Part shown: positions 11,960-23,929 of the stretch, in pieces
Numbering within the stretch: position 1 is the first letter of the stretch
How the letters are laid out: the number at the start of each line of letters is the position of its first letter
Assembly (NCBI GenBank): GCA_005406025.1
Contig: BGZK01002009.1
Coordinates: forward strand, 22,384-86,383
From: Eumeta japonica
Lineage: Eukaryota; Arthropoda; Insecta; Lepidoptera; Psychidae
Length of the DNA: 64,000 bases
Reading direction: 5' to 3'
Translations under genes and position numbers: made by a program
Notes under the pieces: model-generated
What the model saw: the letters and a program-made list of their open reading frames with translations, nothing else
What the model was told of the DNA's origin: nothing
The model's database searches: none

Positions 11960-12488
11960 TTGATCTACATCATTTTATCTTAATCTATGTATAACATTAA
12001 TTTTTATAACTTAAATGAATTCAGTATTAGACACTAATGAAATGTAATGTGAAATATTATTGTTATCATACTTACTTATTACGATTAATTTATACAATGA
12101 TCTGAGTTACAATTTTTGTTTCTACAAGTGTTACTGATAATTTGTATACATTACTAGGTTTTTTTCGTGTTTTTGCTGACCTCAAGATAGGGCGAAATCT
12201 TTACTATTATTTGATGCTGATCGGTTACCGACAGCGGCGATGTTCAGCGGAGGGTCAAGTTCAGCATCGATCCGCAATTGAAATCGCGAGCAGGACTGCG
12301 ATAGAGAACAAGAGTGTGAGTGACAACATTTTATAATAAAAAAAAATTGCGGCCGTGTCTGTTTTTTCGGTATAATAACATGGATTTATCAGGGATAATT
12401 CTATCGGAATTGAATCAAATCCGGTACCAGAATCGGAAGAGAGATTGACATCATAGTTGACAGTGCGACGATATATTTATAAGATTAG

Positions 12489-12559
12489 ACACACAAACAC
12501 ACGCGCGCGCGTGTGGGGGCACGCACGCACGTACGCACACACACACATCTATATATATC
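12489..12559. repeat. (CA/CG)n compound microsatellite
   Basis: A purine-pyrimidine alternating tract of CACA, CGCG and CACGCACG units, interrupted by GTGTGGGGG. Alternating CG/CA runs can adopt Z-DNA; that is a general property and was not tested here. Confidence 0.9.
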
Positions 12560-14221
12560 CCTACCTATTGCATTTCTAATTAAAAAAAAACAAACCAAAC
12601 AAACAAAAATAACACAATAAAACAGCCTAACTAAATAATAAACACCGTTAAAATGATAGAGCTTTTGATTGGTTTCTACCAGGATTACTGCTAAACTGAT
12701 AGTTAACCAAGAATACGAAAAAGTTAGTCAGGCAGTAAGTAGTACAAGTTGGTGGCAAGCCAAGTACAGGTGTGCCAACCTGAAAAATACCTTCGGCAGT
12801 TTCAAGCCGGTTAGTTCTAGCTAGGAAGATATCTAGAACGGGTCCGCGGCGGTCCGCCTCGTAAATCACTGTTCGCCTCGCCGCAGCGAGATACTAGCGT
12901 ATAAGAAATTAAAGTAGAGAACGCTAAAGTCGGATAAAATGTTATATTTTTAATAAATACAAGATCTAATTAGTGTATTTCTATAAGAGGACGGCTATAT
13001 AAACTTTATAATTTCACGGATCTTCTATTAGAGGATATCGAAAAAATGGAATTCGCTTTTGTGATTTTGCGATATCGATAAAACTAAATAGATAACATTT
13101 TTTTTTGGTTTTCATCTCACACAATATTTCTTAAATGACAAATAATTACTGTACAATTGAATTTTCACGTATTCTCTCGCTACTGAGCCAAATTCATCCA
13201 AATTCTTTATTACAGATTTAAGGGAAAGACCTCAAAGCAGAAAATTCGTAGGCTGCGTCCCAAACCAACAGCTTAAAACGTGCTCTAGGAGACACCGAGC
13301 ACGTTATCAGATTAGTTTTAAGGTGAAAATCAAATAGCCCGTTCACTTGTAATCATAATTCGGAGTCTGTACCTACCTGCTTGAAGGCAACAATCTTTAC
13401 CATTCATTCGCGATCAATCATTAGTCAACTTAATTTGAAGTCAAAAAGTAGATTGAGTATTTTTTTATGAAAACGACATTGCTTTGTTAATGACGATTAT
13501 GAAATGCGTTTATTAATATCGGTAATCTGTTACCGAGATGGTATCTTCATTAGAACAGCAATATTGGAATCTCCTTAAATTAGTCAGATTACTGAATTGG
13601 AAAATAATGTTCATTGAATTTCTCGGGTCCAATCCTGGGCGCATTATATTTGTATCAATTTTTGCTTGAAATCTGTTTATAATATAAAAAATAAAGTCTG
13701 TTTCCTATGTGCTACGGATAATTTATAGTTTGCGGTCGCTAAATCAACTATCTCTGGTATTAAATTTATAAATGGTATTGACATACTCTTTAAATTAAGC
13801 AAATAAAGGTTCTTAAAAAACAGATCACCAACCATTGCACAGCAACCTATTACCGCCGAAAATGGCAATAATATACGATACAATCAAATCAAAAATGTAT
13901 TTAGTTCGTACGTAATGGAATTACACTTGAAACACGTCTTTAGTGTAATTATTAAACTCTATGGCTAGATGCATATTCTGATTTATTACCATTCAGATAT
14001 CTACATCGCATGAAGTTTTAATTGTCGAAACTACCATAAATAATTTCTGTTTTAATGCAATCCGAGATTGTTGTAAAATTTTCATTTGCAAAAGTATTCT
14101 TTATTGATGTTCGCATGCATAAAATACAAGTTATCGAGTGTTATTAGAAATTTATGCTACTAAAATCAAAATGATGTATTTAGATTGAGAATAATGCACT
14201 TATGGAGGTTAACTTTTGTAA

Positions 14222-14485
14222 CTGTATCAGTGGTGTGCTTCAATGTCTCATTTGGAATATTTAACTGTTAATTGTTAAAGATAAAAACTTAACACGTTAA
14301 AATAAGTTGTTTTAATTTCATAATCGGCAGTTGATTAAGTTAATCTTAAAGATATTGACATTTGTGATCAATTAATGTCACAAATACCAATACCTCTATT
14401 ACCAATTTTTTGACATGTTTAGTTTTTAACTTTAACAGTTAGCAATTAACTATTGCAAATCAGAGTTTGAAACACATCGCTATAT
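14222..14485. mobile_element. Foldback MITE, family A, copy 1
   Basis: The left end reads GTATCAGTGGTGTGCTTCAA and the right end is its imperfect complement (ending GAAACACATCGCTATAT). Inner inverted blocks include TTAACTGTTAATTGTTAAAG-like sequence (14261-14280) paired with CTTTAACAGTTAGCAATTAA (14430-14449). No coding capacity. A second copy lies at 25574-25780 with the same end and inner blocks, and one terminus alone is seen at 29479-29498. I cannot assign a superfamily. Confidence 0.8.
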
Positions 14486-16289
14486 GAAATTAAAAATATA
14501 ACCATCCCTAATATCCCAGAGATTGAAACCAGTAGGATATGTTTAAAACTATCTTAATAGTAGAGGTGCAAATAGAGCCACACGAGGGCCAATAATTACG
14601 ATTTATTTTTATATTTTCATATGATCTAAGTTTATTAAGTTATTTCAGTATTTGAATTTGTCAATTTAATTTTTCTCCCGTAAACTGGCAAATCAATAAA
14701 AATCCCTGAACCAGATAACGTAGTTTCATTAATATCATTTATTCGTTTAGATTACTTTATTCAATATTTAATTCAATTATGAATATCTAAAAATAAATAA
14801 AAAGCATCTATTACGAACATTTTTTTTATATTGATTCTTTTCGATTTTATTTCATTAACTTATCATCCATCAGTACAAAATTTGTGACTGTTGGCTTATC
14901 AACTCAAAAGACGCCTGAAACCGAGTTTTGCTACAAAACGAAAAATAAAAATAAGCATTGCAGTGAATTAACATCACAGCTCGTGTTTAACCCGATTTAT
15001 TTAGTACCATAATAATAAGCATGTCGACACTAAAGCGTAAAAATACTCACTATCCCACGCTTGCTGCCTAAGATTCCATGCTTCCATCGGCTTTGACATT
15101 TCAAATGATTCAATGAAATGTATATAACAACCTAACTTTTATTCTGTACAAGTTACTACTTGTGGCGAATTTTCCTGTAGTGAAATAATATCATGGAAAA
15201 TAACAAAATTATTTGATTGTGGATGAACCCACATCAAAAACATTAAAATCATTGAGTTTAATTTAAGAGTTGCGAAAATTTCACAACATTTATTTTTTTT
15301 TCCTTTCTCGACACTTATTTGTCCTATACCATCTTTTTCTCTGTATGAAAAATATAATAAAATTAAAAATATATAAAATGAGGACGTACACATTCGATTA
15401 CAAGGTACAATATACGAAATTATGACATATTTCAAGACTCTCAACAATTCTCTTTTATTTTGTTAAATTATCATGTTACATTAACATTTTATACAACTTA
15501 GAGATTCGTTTTACTGAAGTTATTTCTGTAATCGTCGAGCATTTCATAAAATACAAAATAATGACGAAAAATTAAACGAAAAAATATGCTTATAAAACAG
15601 CTTTGTATATAGTGCTTTGTATTAAACGCTTTCGTATATTTACATGTATAAATATACGAAAGCATTTAATGTTTAACGACGTTACACCCAACTCGTTATT
15701 AAGAGGCAACTTAATTAAAGCGTCCCAGCAATTTAAGAAAATTTACCAGAGTTTAATTGCTTCGAGATAAATTGTTTCGAACTGATAACTTCCTTAACTT
15801 TGTAAGATATTTTAAATATACAACTCCTTTTATTCTTTCACAGTATTGAGAAATCTGAAATTTTCCCCAACATGATTTATTTAAAAGCATATTGTTTTTC
15901 TTTTGTTTTATTAACTTTGGCACGTGTAAATATTAAAGTTTTTTAATTACGCCACTTCACAATGTTTTGTAGTGAGGGTGGACTAAATAATAGAAGTTTT
16001 TTTTAATTTTCTTAGTTTGTGTCTTTTAATTGAAGTATCTTATGTCAAGATCAATAAAAAATATAATGCAGTATTATTACAACTCATATGTAGTACAAGT
16101 GCGTCTGCACATTCACTATGCCCACAATTACTGTCCGCTCTCTTTATTTTGATGTACCTACACTTATTTCACTTTATCAGCTACTTTAATTGATATATTG
16201 AAATGTACCAGAGTGTAAGACTTTATGCTGGAATACTTTTATCGTAGTATAAATGAAAGGCACACTATATAAATAAATGATATTTCTGA
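14486..16289. other. AT-rich DNA with one near-perfect hairpin
   Basis: No recognisable gene. The only structured item is the 50-bp palindrome at 15621-15670. Short minus-strand frames near 15139-15447 and 16186-16374 look like chance. Confidence 0.55.
15621..15670. repeat. Near-perfect 22-bp-arm hairpin
   Basis: The left arm at 15621-15642 (ATTAAACGCTTTCGTATATT plus TA) and the right arm at 15649-15670 are complementary at 21 of 22 positions, with a 6-base CATGTA loop. Too short for most MITEs. It could be a hairpin RNA precursor or a palindrome made by local duplication. Confidence 0.85.
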
Positions 16290-17787
16290 TATGACAAAAA
16301 ATTGAAAAGGAGTTTTGAAGTAAGGAAAGTAGTAATTGAAAAGAAGAAAGCATGGCCGGATTTACTTTTCGCAAATGCCAATCACAGAGTGCAAAAAAAG
16401 GACAGTTTGAAAGAGAAGCTAAAATATACTGAAATTACCTATGAAGATGCAAGAATGAGAGCTAAAAAATGCGTGAAAGAAAAGAAAGCATGAAATAAAA
16501 GAACGCTATTCAGGAGATTCTCGGATAATTTCCGGGAAATTCATAAATTTTTTGGAATGCAGTGAAAAAGATCCTGAATAATTCTGAGAGTATGAATAAC
16601 TCTAAAGGTGTATAAATGTGAATAGAGACGAGGATGGATAGTTACCGAATTTACTGGAAAAATTATTTCGAAATCATTTTAACATGTGGAAATACAGTCG
16701 TAGTTGACAACGTTACTGTAACTGAATATATGATTGATGACGGAAATGAAAACGAAAGAACGATAAATGAAATTACTAAAGCACTAAAATGTATGAAAGT
16801 TCGAAAAGATGCCGGATATGATAGGGTTTTATCAAAGATTTTGAGAGGCGTCGTGTGTATAGTGGCAAGCCTGCTATACCAGCCTTTTTATGAATGCTGG
16901 AACAGCCGTAGGATATTTAATATGTGATGCAAAGTCAGAAACGGAAAAGCTCACGGGTTTGTACAAATCACCACCTTATAAGCCTCCTTATCATCGTTAA
17001 CAAACTGTATACCCAAATCATTATTGAAAGAGCTGTGAATGAGATCAGTGAAGCAAGATATGGAATGCCCAAGCAAGATTTCGAAAAGGATGGGGTATCT
17101 GGACCAAATTTTTTCCCTATGAAACATTGCTGAAAAGGTTTTTTCCAACAGAAAAAAACATTTCTATAGTTTCTTATTTCTGGAAGGAGTATGTTATAAT
17201 AAAAAGAAATGATTTTTGAGAACCCTATCCATGCGTGGAGTGCGTAAGGGATTGACACAGGCTTTACAATCCCTATACAGGCGCTTCAGTGCTTGCGTTA
17301 GAATAAATGGGGCACTGACTGGTTTGACATCCGAACGGGCTTCAGGAATGTATGGCTTCACCTACTCTATGGCTATTCGATCTAATCATGTATGACTGAC
17401 TGTGTGATTTGAAAATGTATGAGTATGGACTAAGAATGGATGAGGTGTCTCTCAAATGTCTTCTGTATGCCGACAACCAAATAAGCCTTGAGCCGTCGAC
17501 GTGCAAGATGCAAGAGATAGTAATTAGAATGTATGATTCTGTTAACAAAAGAACTATGAAATTAAATTTCTGGCAAGAGTAAGGTGATAGTGTTTAAAAG
17601 ACAGAGTCGAATGAGTGAAAGAGTTTGTGTATATGGGTTGTGTACGCGCCCGAACAACTTGATTTATGTCAGTTTGGGGGCTAACCTTGATTGACGCTAT
17701 TTGTTTATGTTTTTTATTTTCTCTAAATATATTTTGCATTAAAAACCAACTTAAACTCAGACCGCGTTTTCCGCTTATTCTCGGTCG

Positions 17788-17894
17788 GCTAGTAACAGCC
17801 GCTTTCCCGCGTTTGTTCCGGCCCGCCTCCGTCCATTGTTACATATGGTCTAGGAAAGTACACTATAATATTAAAGATGCAAAATGGCGTCAAT
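17788..17894 (-). repeat. Direct repeat (probable LTR part), copy 1
   Basis: Begins GCTAGTAACAG and ends AAAATGGCGTCAATA. It is homologous to 18861-18966 at roughly three of four positions by eye, including TATGGTCTAGGAAA against CATGTTCTAGGAAA. It lies downstream (minus sense) of the integrase remnant, as a 3' LTR would. Confidence 0.7.
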
Positions 17895-18860
17895 ACACCG
17901 CGCTCTAAGTAGGTTACTGCTTACTGAACTGGTGGACGAGCAAGGCTGGTAATCGCCTGATGCGAAACATTGGTAGGCATCCGCACATCTATCACTTGCA
18001 CAACGTCATCCCGTCCAGGGTACAGTTTTAAAATACGTCCGCATTACCACTGAACGAGAGGAACATTGGCCTATTTACATAAAACTAAATTCCCAACTTG
18101 AGGAAATTCCGTCAAGTTTGTCCACTGATACTGCAGTTGCAACATATGCAAGTATTTATTCGAACTGGAAACGCTTCCAAATATTTTAAAAGATCTGCTG
18201 CATCCGTTGAAATCGTGATAACCGCGAGATTGGCATATTACAATATGGACATCCTGGAACCGCATTTAATGGGAGAGCAATTGAAAAATGGCCAAGAGTC
18301 AATACCGCTAGGCTATTGGTATCTTTCGAAAGAGGACGTTACGACCACGAATTAGTACCACCTCAATTTTACAAAAAACGCGGAGAGCTGTTTAAAAGTG
18401 AGCTTCTCCTCCCTAATCACCCGCCGTAGATGTGTTTTGGCAGATCTTACTGGTGCTTCGTATAATCCGCCCCAATGCGGACTCGAAGGTTGATCGAATA
18501 TGCAGGATAAGCCTTCGAAAGCTTGTGACCTACAATAGATTGATTCTCCCACAAGTAGGTAATTAGATCCCGCAAGTGATTATTTACGCCTATGTAATTT
18601 TTTCCGCAGTTAGAACGAATTGGTAGATAAGCCGCGCTGCAAAGTAAACCGCTTTAATGCGTCTAAAAGCGTTTGAACTGGAGAAGTCTAACAAAATCTC
18701 CAAATGAAACGCTTTAGTTTCAAAGCAAACGAAAACATAAATATTCCTTTAATAGTTTAGACTTCCACAAGTTATAAGATTATATAGATGAGAGAGTTCG
18801 TATGGACTCGCACAGTATTATCAATTAATTAGCCTGTTGAGCACCCGCGTTCAATGACAC

Positions 18861-18966
18861 GCTAGTAACAGTTACTTTTCTTCGTTTTTTGCGACCCACC
18901 TCTGTCCGTAGCTATACATGTTCTAGGAAATTAAAATATAACATTAAAGGTGGAAAATGGCGTAAA
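18861..18966 (-). repeat. Direct repeat (probable LTR part), copy 2
   Basis: Begins GCTAGTAACAG and ends AAATGGCGTAAACGG. It is the partner of 17788-17894 and lies upstream (minus sense) of the integrase remnant, as a 5' LTR would. The divergence suggests an old insertion. Confidence 0.7.
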
Positions 18967-19590
18967 CGGGTAACCAGTTTACAAATGATAGTAAACATGT
19001 TCGAGATATCAAAAGGATAGTAATTGTACAAAATAAAGAAAATGGTACTTGAGAATAGCAAGCAAAGCCCCATTCTTTTTGTTTTCCGTAGATAGCAAAA
19101 GTGTCTCACGATAAGCGCATTTGGCTATCCGTAATGGGGCCCCGATTCCTACGTTTATGTATAGTAGTGAAGGTAAAATCAATGCGGTGGAGATGCAATC
19201 TCTGAGTAGTATGTATGGAGTGTCTCGGAAAGATAGATATAGAAACAGTGATGTCAGAGACCAGTCTGGTTTGACGGAAGGTGTAGTGTCTAGAATAGAA
19301 CGAGGTATGTTGAGGTGGTTTGACCATCTGGAAAAGATGAATGAGTGTAAACTAATAAAACAAATCTGTTGTATGTGATGGAAAGGTCGCCGTAGAAAAC
19401 ATCATGCAGACTATATTGGTGGCAAATTAGAAAAGGTCCAAATTTTAAGCACTTGATACCGATGAGTTTGCATGAAAAAATTCATGGATGCCAATGAAGC
19501 AAGAGAAATATGCAAAGATTTTATAGTCTCGCTATTTACCTTTCAGGGAAATAGAAGTGAGTTTATAATAATAATGATAATAACAAAAAT

Positions 19591-22500
19591 GACGATTCAA
19601 TTTAATTGTCATTTTTTATTTATTATTCAAAGCTATTAAAACAGGGATTGAAAAGAAATATTGAATCAAATAATATTTTAATTCAGAATTTATTTGCTTC
19701 AATTTATTTTGATTTAATACCTATTTTTGAGAAAATATTGAAAACTTATTCTATTTTTCATAGTAGTAAAACAAAGAAAAATTGCTTAAGCATAGAAAGA
19801 ATACAATAATGTTTAAGTTAACGCTGTTATTGGCGACACAAAAGAAATAAATAATTTACTACTGTTGTCTTCTCGTTGGTCAATTCATTGATGTCAGTGG
19901 ATACTATTTAGCTAGTCTATGGTAATTATAAAATGATTTTTTAAATTGTTCAGTCTTTGGTTATATGGCCGTCTCACGAAAAATTTTATATAAAATAACA
20001 AATCTACAAACTTATCAACCATACTTTTCATTTAAAATTCCTTTTGTTTTATAAGGAAAACTGATCGAAATCACATACATTTCTTTTAATATTGTCGGAA
20101 TTTCGAGCCTTTAAAAATCCATAGACAAATTGAATTTAGTCATCTCCTAAGCTTTTACATAGCATTGTACTCACTATTTTGAATAATTTTCTTTGCACAA
20201 TGTATATCGAAATAGTGATATTATTTTCTTCCCATATAAATGAAATAAGGCTCGTAGCCTTAAATATGGCGTATGCGAGATCGAAGTTTTTTAAACTTAT
20301 ATATTCATTTTTTTTTAAAGTTATTTAAAAGTTTATATGAAATTTGACTTTGATTTGTTAATATATTCTATTCTAAGTCCTTGGATAAAAATTAAAAAGA
20401 AGAGCATTATGCATGTCAAAAAAAATTTATTCAAAATATAATGTAAATATCATTAGTGAAAATAATAAAGACGCATCGATGTCATGCATCGACAAATGCA
20501 TAGCAACATTACCAGACATGACTTGGGAAATGGAAAATACAACCTAATCAAAATGTATGGCCATAGTCATAGAGAATAGATATCGAGTTCCTTTTTAATT
20601 GACGTCGCAAAAATAGCTAAACTATCGTTTTAGATGCTTATACCGATCACAGTTGTTTTTTTATCAACATGTATCCATCTTTTTCTTTCTTATTACTCTA
20701 GTTGCAGGACAATACAAATGAACATATATGAGTAAATGACGCTCATTCTACCATTTAGTGCTTGTTCTTAAGCTGGGATTTGTTTCCGATCTTCGATATA
20801 CACCCGATTTTCGCGTCCGAATTTTTCCGAACTCATTAGTTTTGCAGCTAAGATTCCGAGTACTTGCAAACGGAGCAGAAAGAAAAGGTGGACAACGAAA
20901 TGCTGTTACGTGATATCTATCTTGGTACTCTTCATTGCCTGAGTCCCGTAAACAAATACGTTTCTACACGTTCAGTGTAAATGTTACAGTCAAATGCCAA
21001 ATCGGAGGGAAGAATGGAACAACCATTTTGTCTCTCTCTCTAGAACGATGCTGACCGCTGCTTTAGATAATAAGACCGACAACTGAATCGTAAACGCATC
21101 GGCACAGTTTCCAACTTGCACGTGTTATCCTACTGTCAGATCGGGCGTATATTGAGTCTTCAAAAAATATATATCACGAATACTTTCCGATAATCGTATA
21201 AAATTATTGCATCCAACTATCGGGCGGAAAAATTTGAAATATGTCCCTAGCCCTAGTCACGAAGCAGTAGTTCAGAGTTATTCATTGCAATGACTTAGTC
21301 TAGTGTGTTGTGATCGCTAAGACTCATGACGGATCACCTTTGCCTCCGATATAGTGTCAGTATCCATGCAAATCACCGAGGGAAAAGATGGACGACGTTA
21401 CAGCGCCTGCGATTTAGATTCGTTTTGATAGAATTCTTTAAACTTAAAAGTTTCCTTATTGTTACATAACACCATACGTATTCGTATGGCTAGATGGCGG
21501 TGTATTCCCGAGGACCTGACGCGTCCACCAAATTTCTTCATCAGGGCGATCTTACAAATCTCATTTTCAATTTTCTCATTTTCAATTTCTTTTTACAAAT
21601 CATAGATTTTTTTTTTTGTGCAGACAGCAGGTAAGGATCCTCTCAAAGCGGTTCCATCCCATATTCGATCGGATAATTTCCCTTGGAACTCTAAACACAG
21701 CCTTAATTGATCACAAGATTTTCGTCTTTTTCGAATACAATAGGAGCTCCAAACGCGCGATGTGAGGGAAACGACCTCGCGACACGTTATTTTCGAGGAT
21801 CAAACGACGGACGAGAAACGATGTCCAAACAAGAGGGAGGGCCCTCGATTAGGGGCCCGTGACGTTTCGGCGTCACTTTAATTCAAGCGGAATCGCTCCG
21901 CCTCGCATTATCACGGAGGATTTATTGAAAGAAGAAATTTAATATAGTCACGTGACGTGTAAATCCGACCCGCATTCCTATGAGAATTATACGTTTTATT
22001 AAATAAAAATTGAAGAGGTATTCATTTTAAAGTACGCCTCTTTAACTAGTGAGAATTTTTAATTTACATTTCATCAAAGTGTCTTGAAAGCCACGTCACA
22101 CCGATGAAAAGTGGGTTTCAGCAAACGTCTCATGACGACGAAAAAATATAGAATCATTATGACTAGTGTAGCACAAGAGCATACGTTATTGCTCTAAAAG
22201 TTGATTACACATCTATAAAAATTATTTAAAAATCAATAAAATGTTGTATATTGTATTCGGTTTTAAATAACATACTCTATAGAATAAAAAGCATTTCTAA
22301 CATATACTATTAGTTGTATGTTTTAATATAGAACAAACAAATTGCAATTCAAATTATGTAATTGACATTATTTGATATTACATGGCTTTATCAGTGATAA
22401 TTATTTTTTACAAGGTATACAAAATATTTTTGTTTAATTTGTTTTAAGGTTTTGTATTTTGTTTATTGGTTTTTAATGTGTGGTGTTATTTTAAAGTTTT

Positions 22501-22859
22501 CCAAATTTATGGACCGAAATTTTTTCAATTCATTTCACATCTATTTCGTGCGTGTTTTGTTAGACAAGCTTTTGTTCACAGCTCTTCTTGAGAAGATAAA
22601 AAATCTTTACAAGATTTTTAATAAAAGTGATAGAAGAAAAACAACACTGAAAACCGAAAAAAATAAAAAAAAGACAAAGCACATGCGTATAGGACTGGCA
22701 CCCATATGATGTACTTAAATAATACATCCCTCGCAACAGTTTTAATCCGTTTTCGATACCGATGCCGGTGAGATATCAATCTCGATAATTGTGAAATTTT
22801 CATACACTTCTCTTTGAAAAAAAAATTTTAATAACTGAATTTTTGTAAATCTTAAATTT
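19591..22859. other. AT-rich DNA, no recognised gene
   Basis: The stretch 20780-21440 has moderately GC-rich patches with repeat-like text (GGAAAAGATGGACGACGTTAC at about 21380 resembles a patch near 20885), possibly an old transposon. 21730-21990 is listed separately. A lysine-rich frame at 22452-22709 is probably chance. Confidence 0.5.
21730..21990. promoter_or_regulatory. GC/CpG-rich block, candidate regulatory element 1
   Basis: A sharp rise in GC and CpG within AT-rich DNA, with CGCGCG, CGACCTCGCGACACG, GACGTTTCGGCGTCAC, CACGTGACGTG and AATTTAATATAG cores. No good reading frame and no transposon similarity. Function is inferred only from composition and recurrence of such blocks to the right. 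Confidence 0.3.
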
Positions 22860-23230
22860 TATAGCAGGCAATTAAAAAATATTAAGTCATACATAAAACA
22901 TAGCATCTACATCACTGACCATAGTCCAACCGTAAGATTTTCTCTTATTTGTGCTGTGGAACCTTCATTCCTGCCAAATTTCATGATTAGGGCGCAACGC
23001 GAAGTATTCTATGGGTTTTGATTTATTTATATGTGACATAATAATATTAATAAAATAATATAAATTGCGTGTGGTAAAAATGACCGTATTTTCGTCTTAA
23101 AATAGAAAATTTATCAATATCAATTCGATATGTATACGCATTTCTGAGAAAAAAAATTTTGGGAGACAGACAACAGAGTGTTCTAATACGGATTTTTTTG
23201 AGGTACGGAACCTTAAATAAAACCCATAAT
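22860..23230 (+). repeat. Lepidopteran interspersed repeat ending in GAGGTACGGAACC
   Basis: Contains the order GCCAAATTTCATGATT, GTATTCTATGGGTTTTGAT, GGGAGACAGACAACAGAGTG and GAGGTACGGAACCTTAAA (about 22974-23217). This is the familiar 3' portion of an abundant lepidopteran repeat, often attributed to Helitron-like elements. No coding potential. Class assignment is uncertain. Confidence 0.6.
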
Positions 23231-23929
23231 TATCATTTACAACCTTGCCCATTTCCTTAATATATAGCTCATATTTCACACATTTAATACTCTTAAGTAG
23301 CAAATTAATTAGGGAAATTGTTAACCGAAATCAATAAATCATATACTAATTATAAAAGTAAATACAGACGGACAGATAGATATAGACACATTATTCTCAA
23401 CAATTCATATTTTATTTATAAATGTATGCTTTCAAAATACCAACTTTAGTCAAAATATGAATTAATCTATTTATTAATGGTAGAAAAGCAATAACCTATA
23501 CTTTCTGTAGCGATGGCTAAATTTTTTACTACACTAAATATCATTGGAATCAGTTACACTATTGTCAATAGAAAAACAGGTTACAGGTACAGAAGAAAAC
23601 AGAAGTACAGAAAAAAACATGGATAATTAGAGAGCAAATAACTTATATTTATGGTACTATGTGTTCATCAATAACCCATATTTCAATAAAATATGTTTCA
23701 TCGTTATTGAGTTATAAGAAGGCATATATACAAAGAAATAAAAATTCTAAAACTTTCTATAGAATTCAACCTATCTCCATATAAAATCTTACCAAAATCA
23801 GTTAAACAGTTTAGGCTTGTAATGTAACAAACAGACATATATCGAGATATACTTATTATTGCGCACACAACAACGTACAATATTGTAACAATTTATTATT
23901 AAAAGATCTAAATATGGAATGGGCCGGAT

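Larger units (their letters stand above)
9992..14221. other. AT-rich DNA with two microsatellites, no recognised gene
   Basis: It holds a modest GC-rich patch at about 10140-10345 (CpG-rich, of unknown nature) and short chance frames. A moderately GC-rich patch lies at 12840-12890. The frame at 10400-10588 (minus strand, ERQRKNEGQLDVFSKRYVLLTP) has a protein-like composition but matched nothing I know. I see no transposon ends and no RNA gene. Confidence 0.55.
17645..19090 (-). mobile_element. Deleted BEL/Pao element nested in the LINE
   Basis: An insertion of about 1.45 kb separating the two halves of the LINE reading. On the minus strand it encodes a broken BEL integrase core: a segment resembling KAVHLE (KAFHLEIL, about 18710) and an integrase block with SPHWGGLYEAPVRSAKTHLR and LTFKQLS (18360-18500). 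A decayed DUF5641-like tail runs down to about 17930. A direct repeat of about 107 bp (17788-17894 and 18861-18966) brackets this coding piece and is probably part of its two LTRs. Gag, protease, RT and RNase H are missing. Exact ends and a target duplication could not be fixed. A fragmentary element or successive insertions remain possible. Confidence 0.7.
16290..19590 (+). pseudogene. Non-LTR retrotransposon (RTE-like, 'craniofacial development protein 2-like') relic
   Basis: Decayed endonuclease-RT protein in fragments on the plus strand. The linker region (KKKAWPDLLFANANHRVQ) is at about 16340-16490. RT starts with WKNYFEIIL (16650) and ALKCMKVRKDAGYDRVLSKI (about 16780-16840), and continues through LLYQPFYECWNS and RTLSMRGVRKGL (about 17220). 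The active-site box reads YADN instead of YADD (17466-17477). After an insertion (17645-19090) the C-terminal part resumes: LAIRNGAPIPTFMY, INAVEMQSLSSMYGVSRKDR, then RGMLRWFDHLEKMNECKL (to 19375), then a basic tail to about 19555. It ends in a TAATAATAATGATAATAA-like tail (about 19566-19583). Multiple stops, frameshifts and a mutated catalytic residue show it is dead. RTE clade is my best guess; the lepidopteran family itself is familiar. Confidence 0.85.

Noticed and set aside
22452..22709. 85-codon lysine-rich frame
   Set aside because: Low-complexity AT-rich translation without a domain; possible repeat, but nothing to support a gene.
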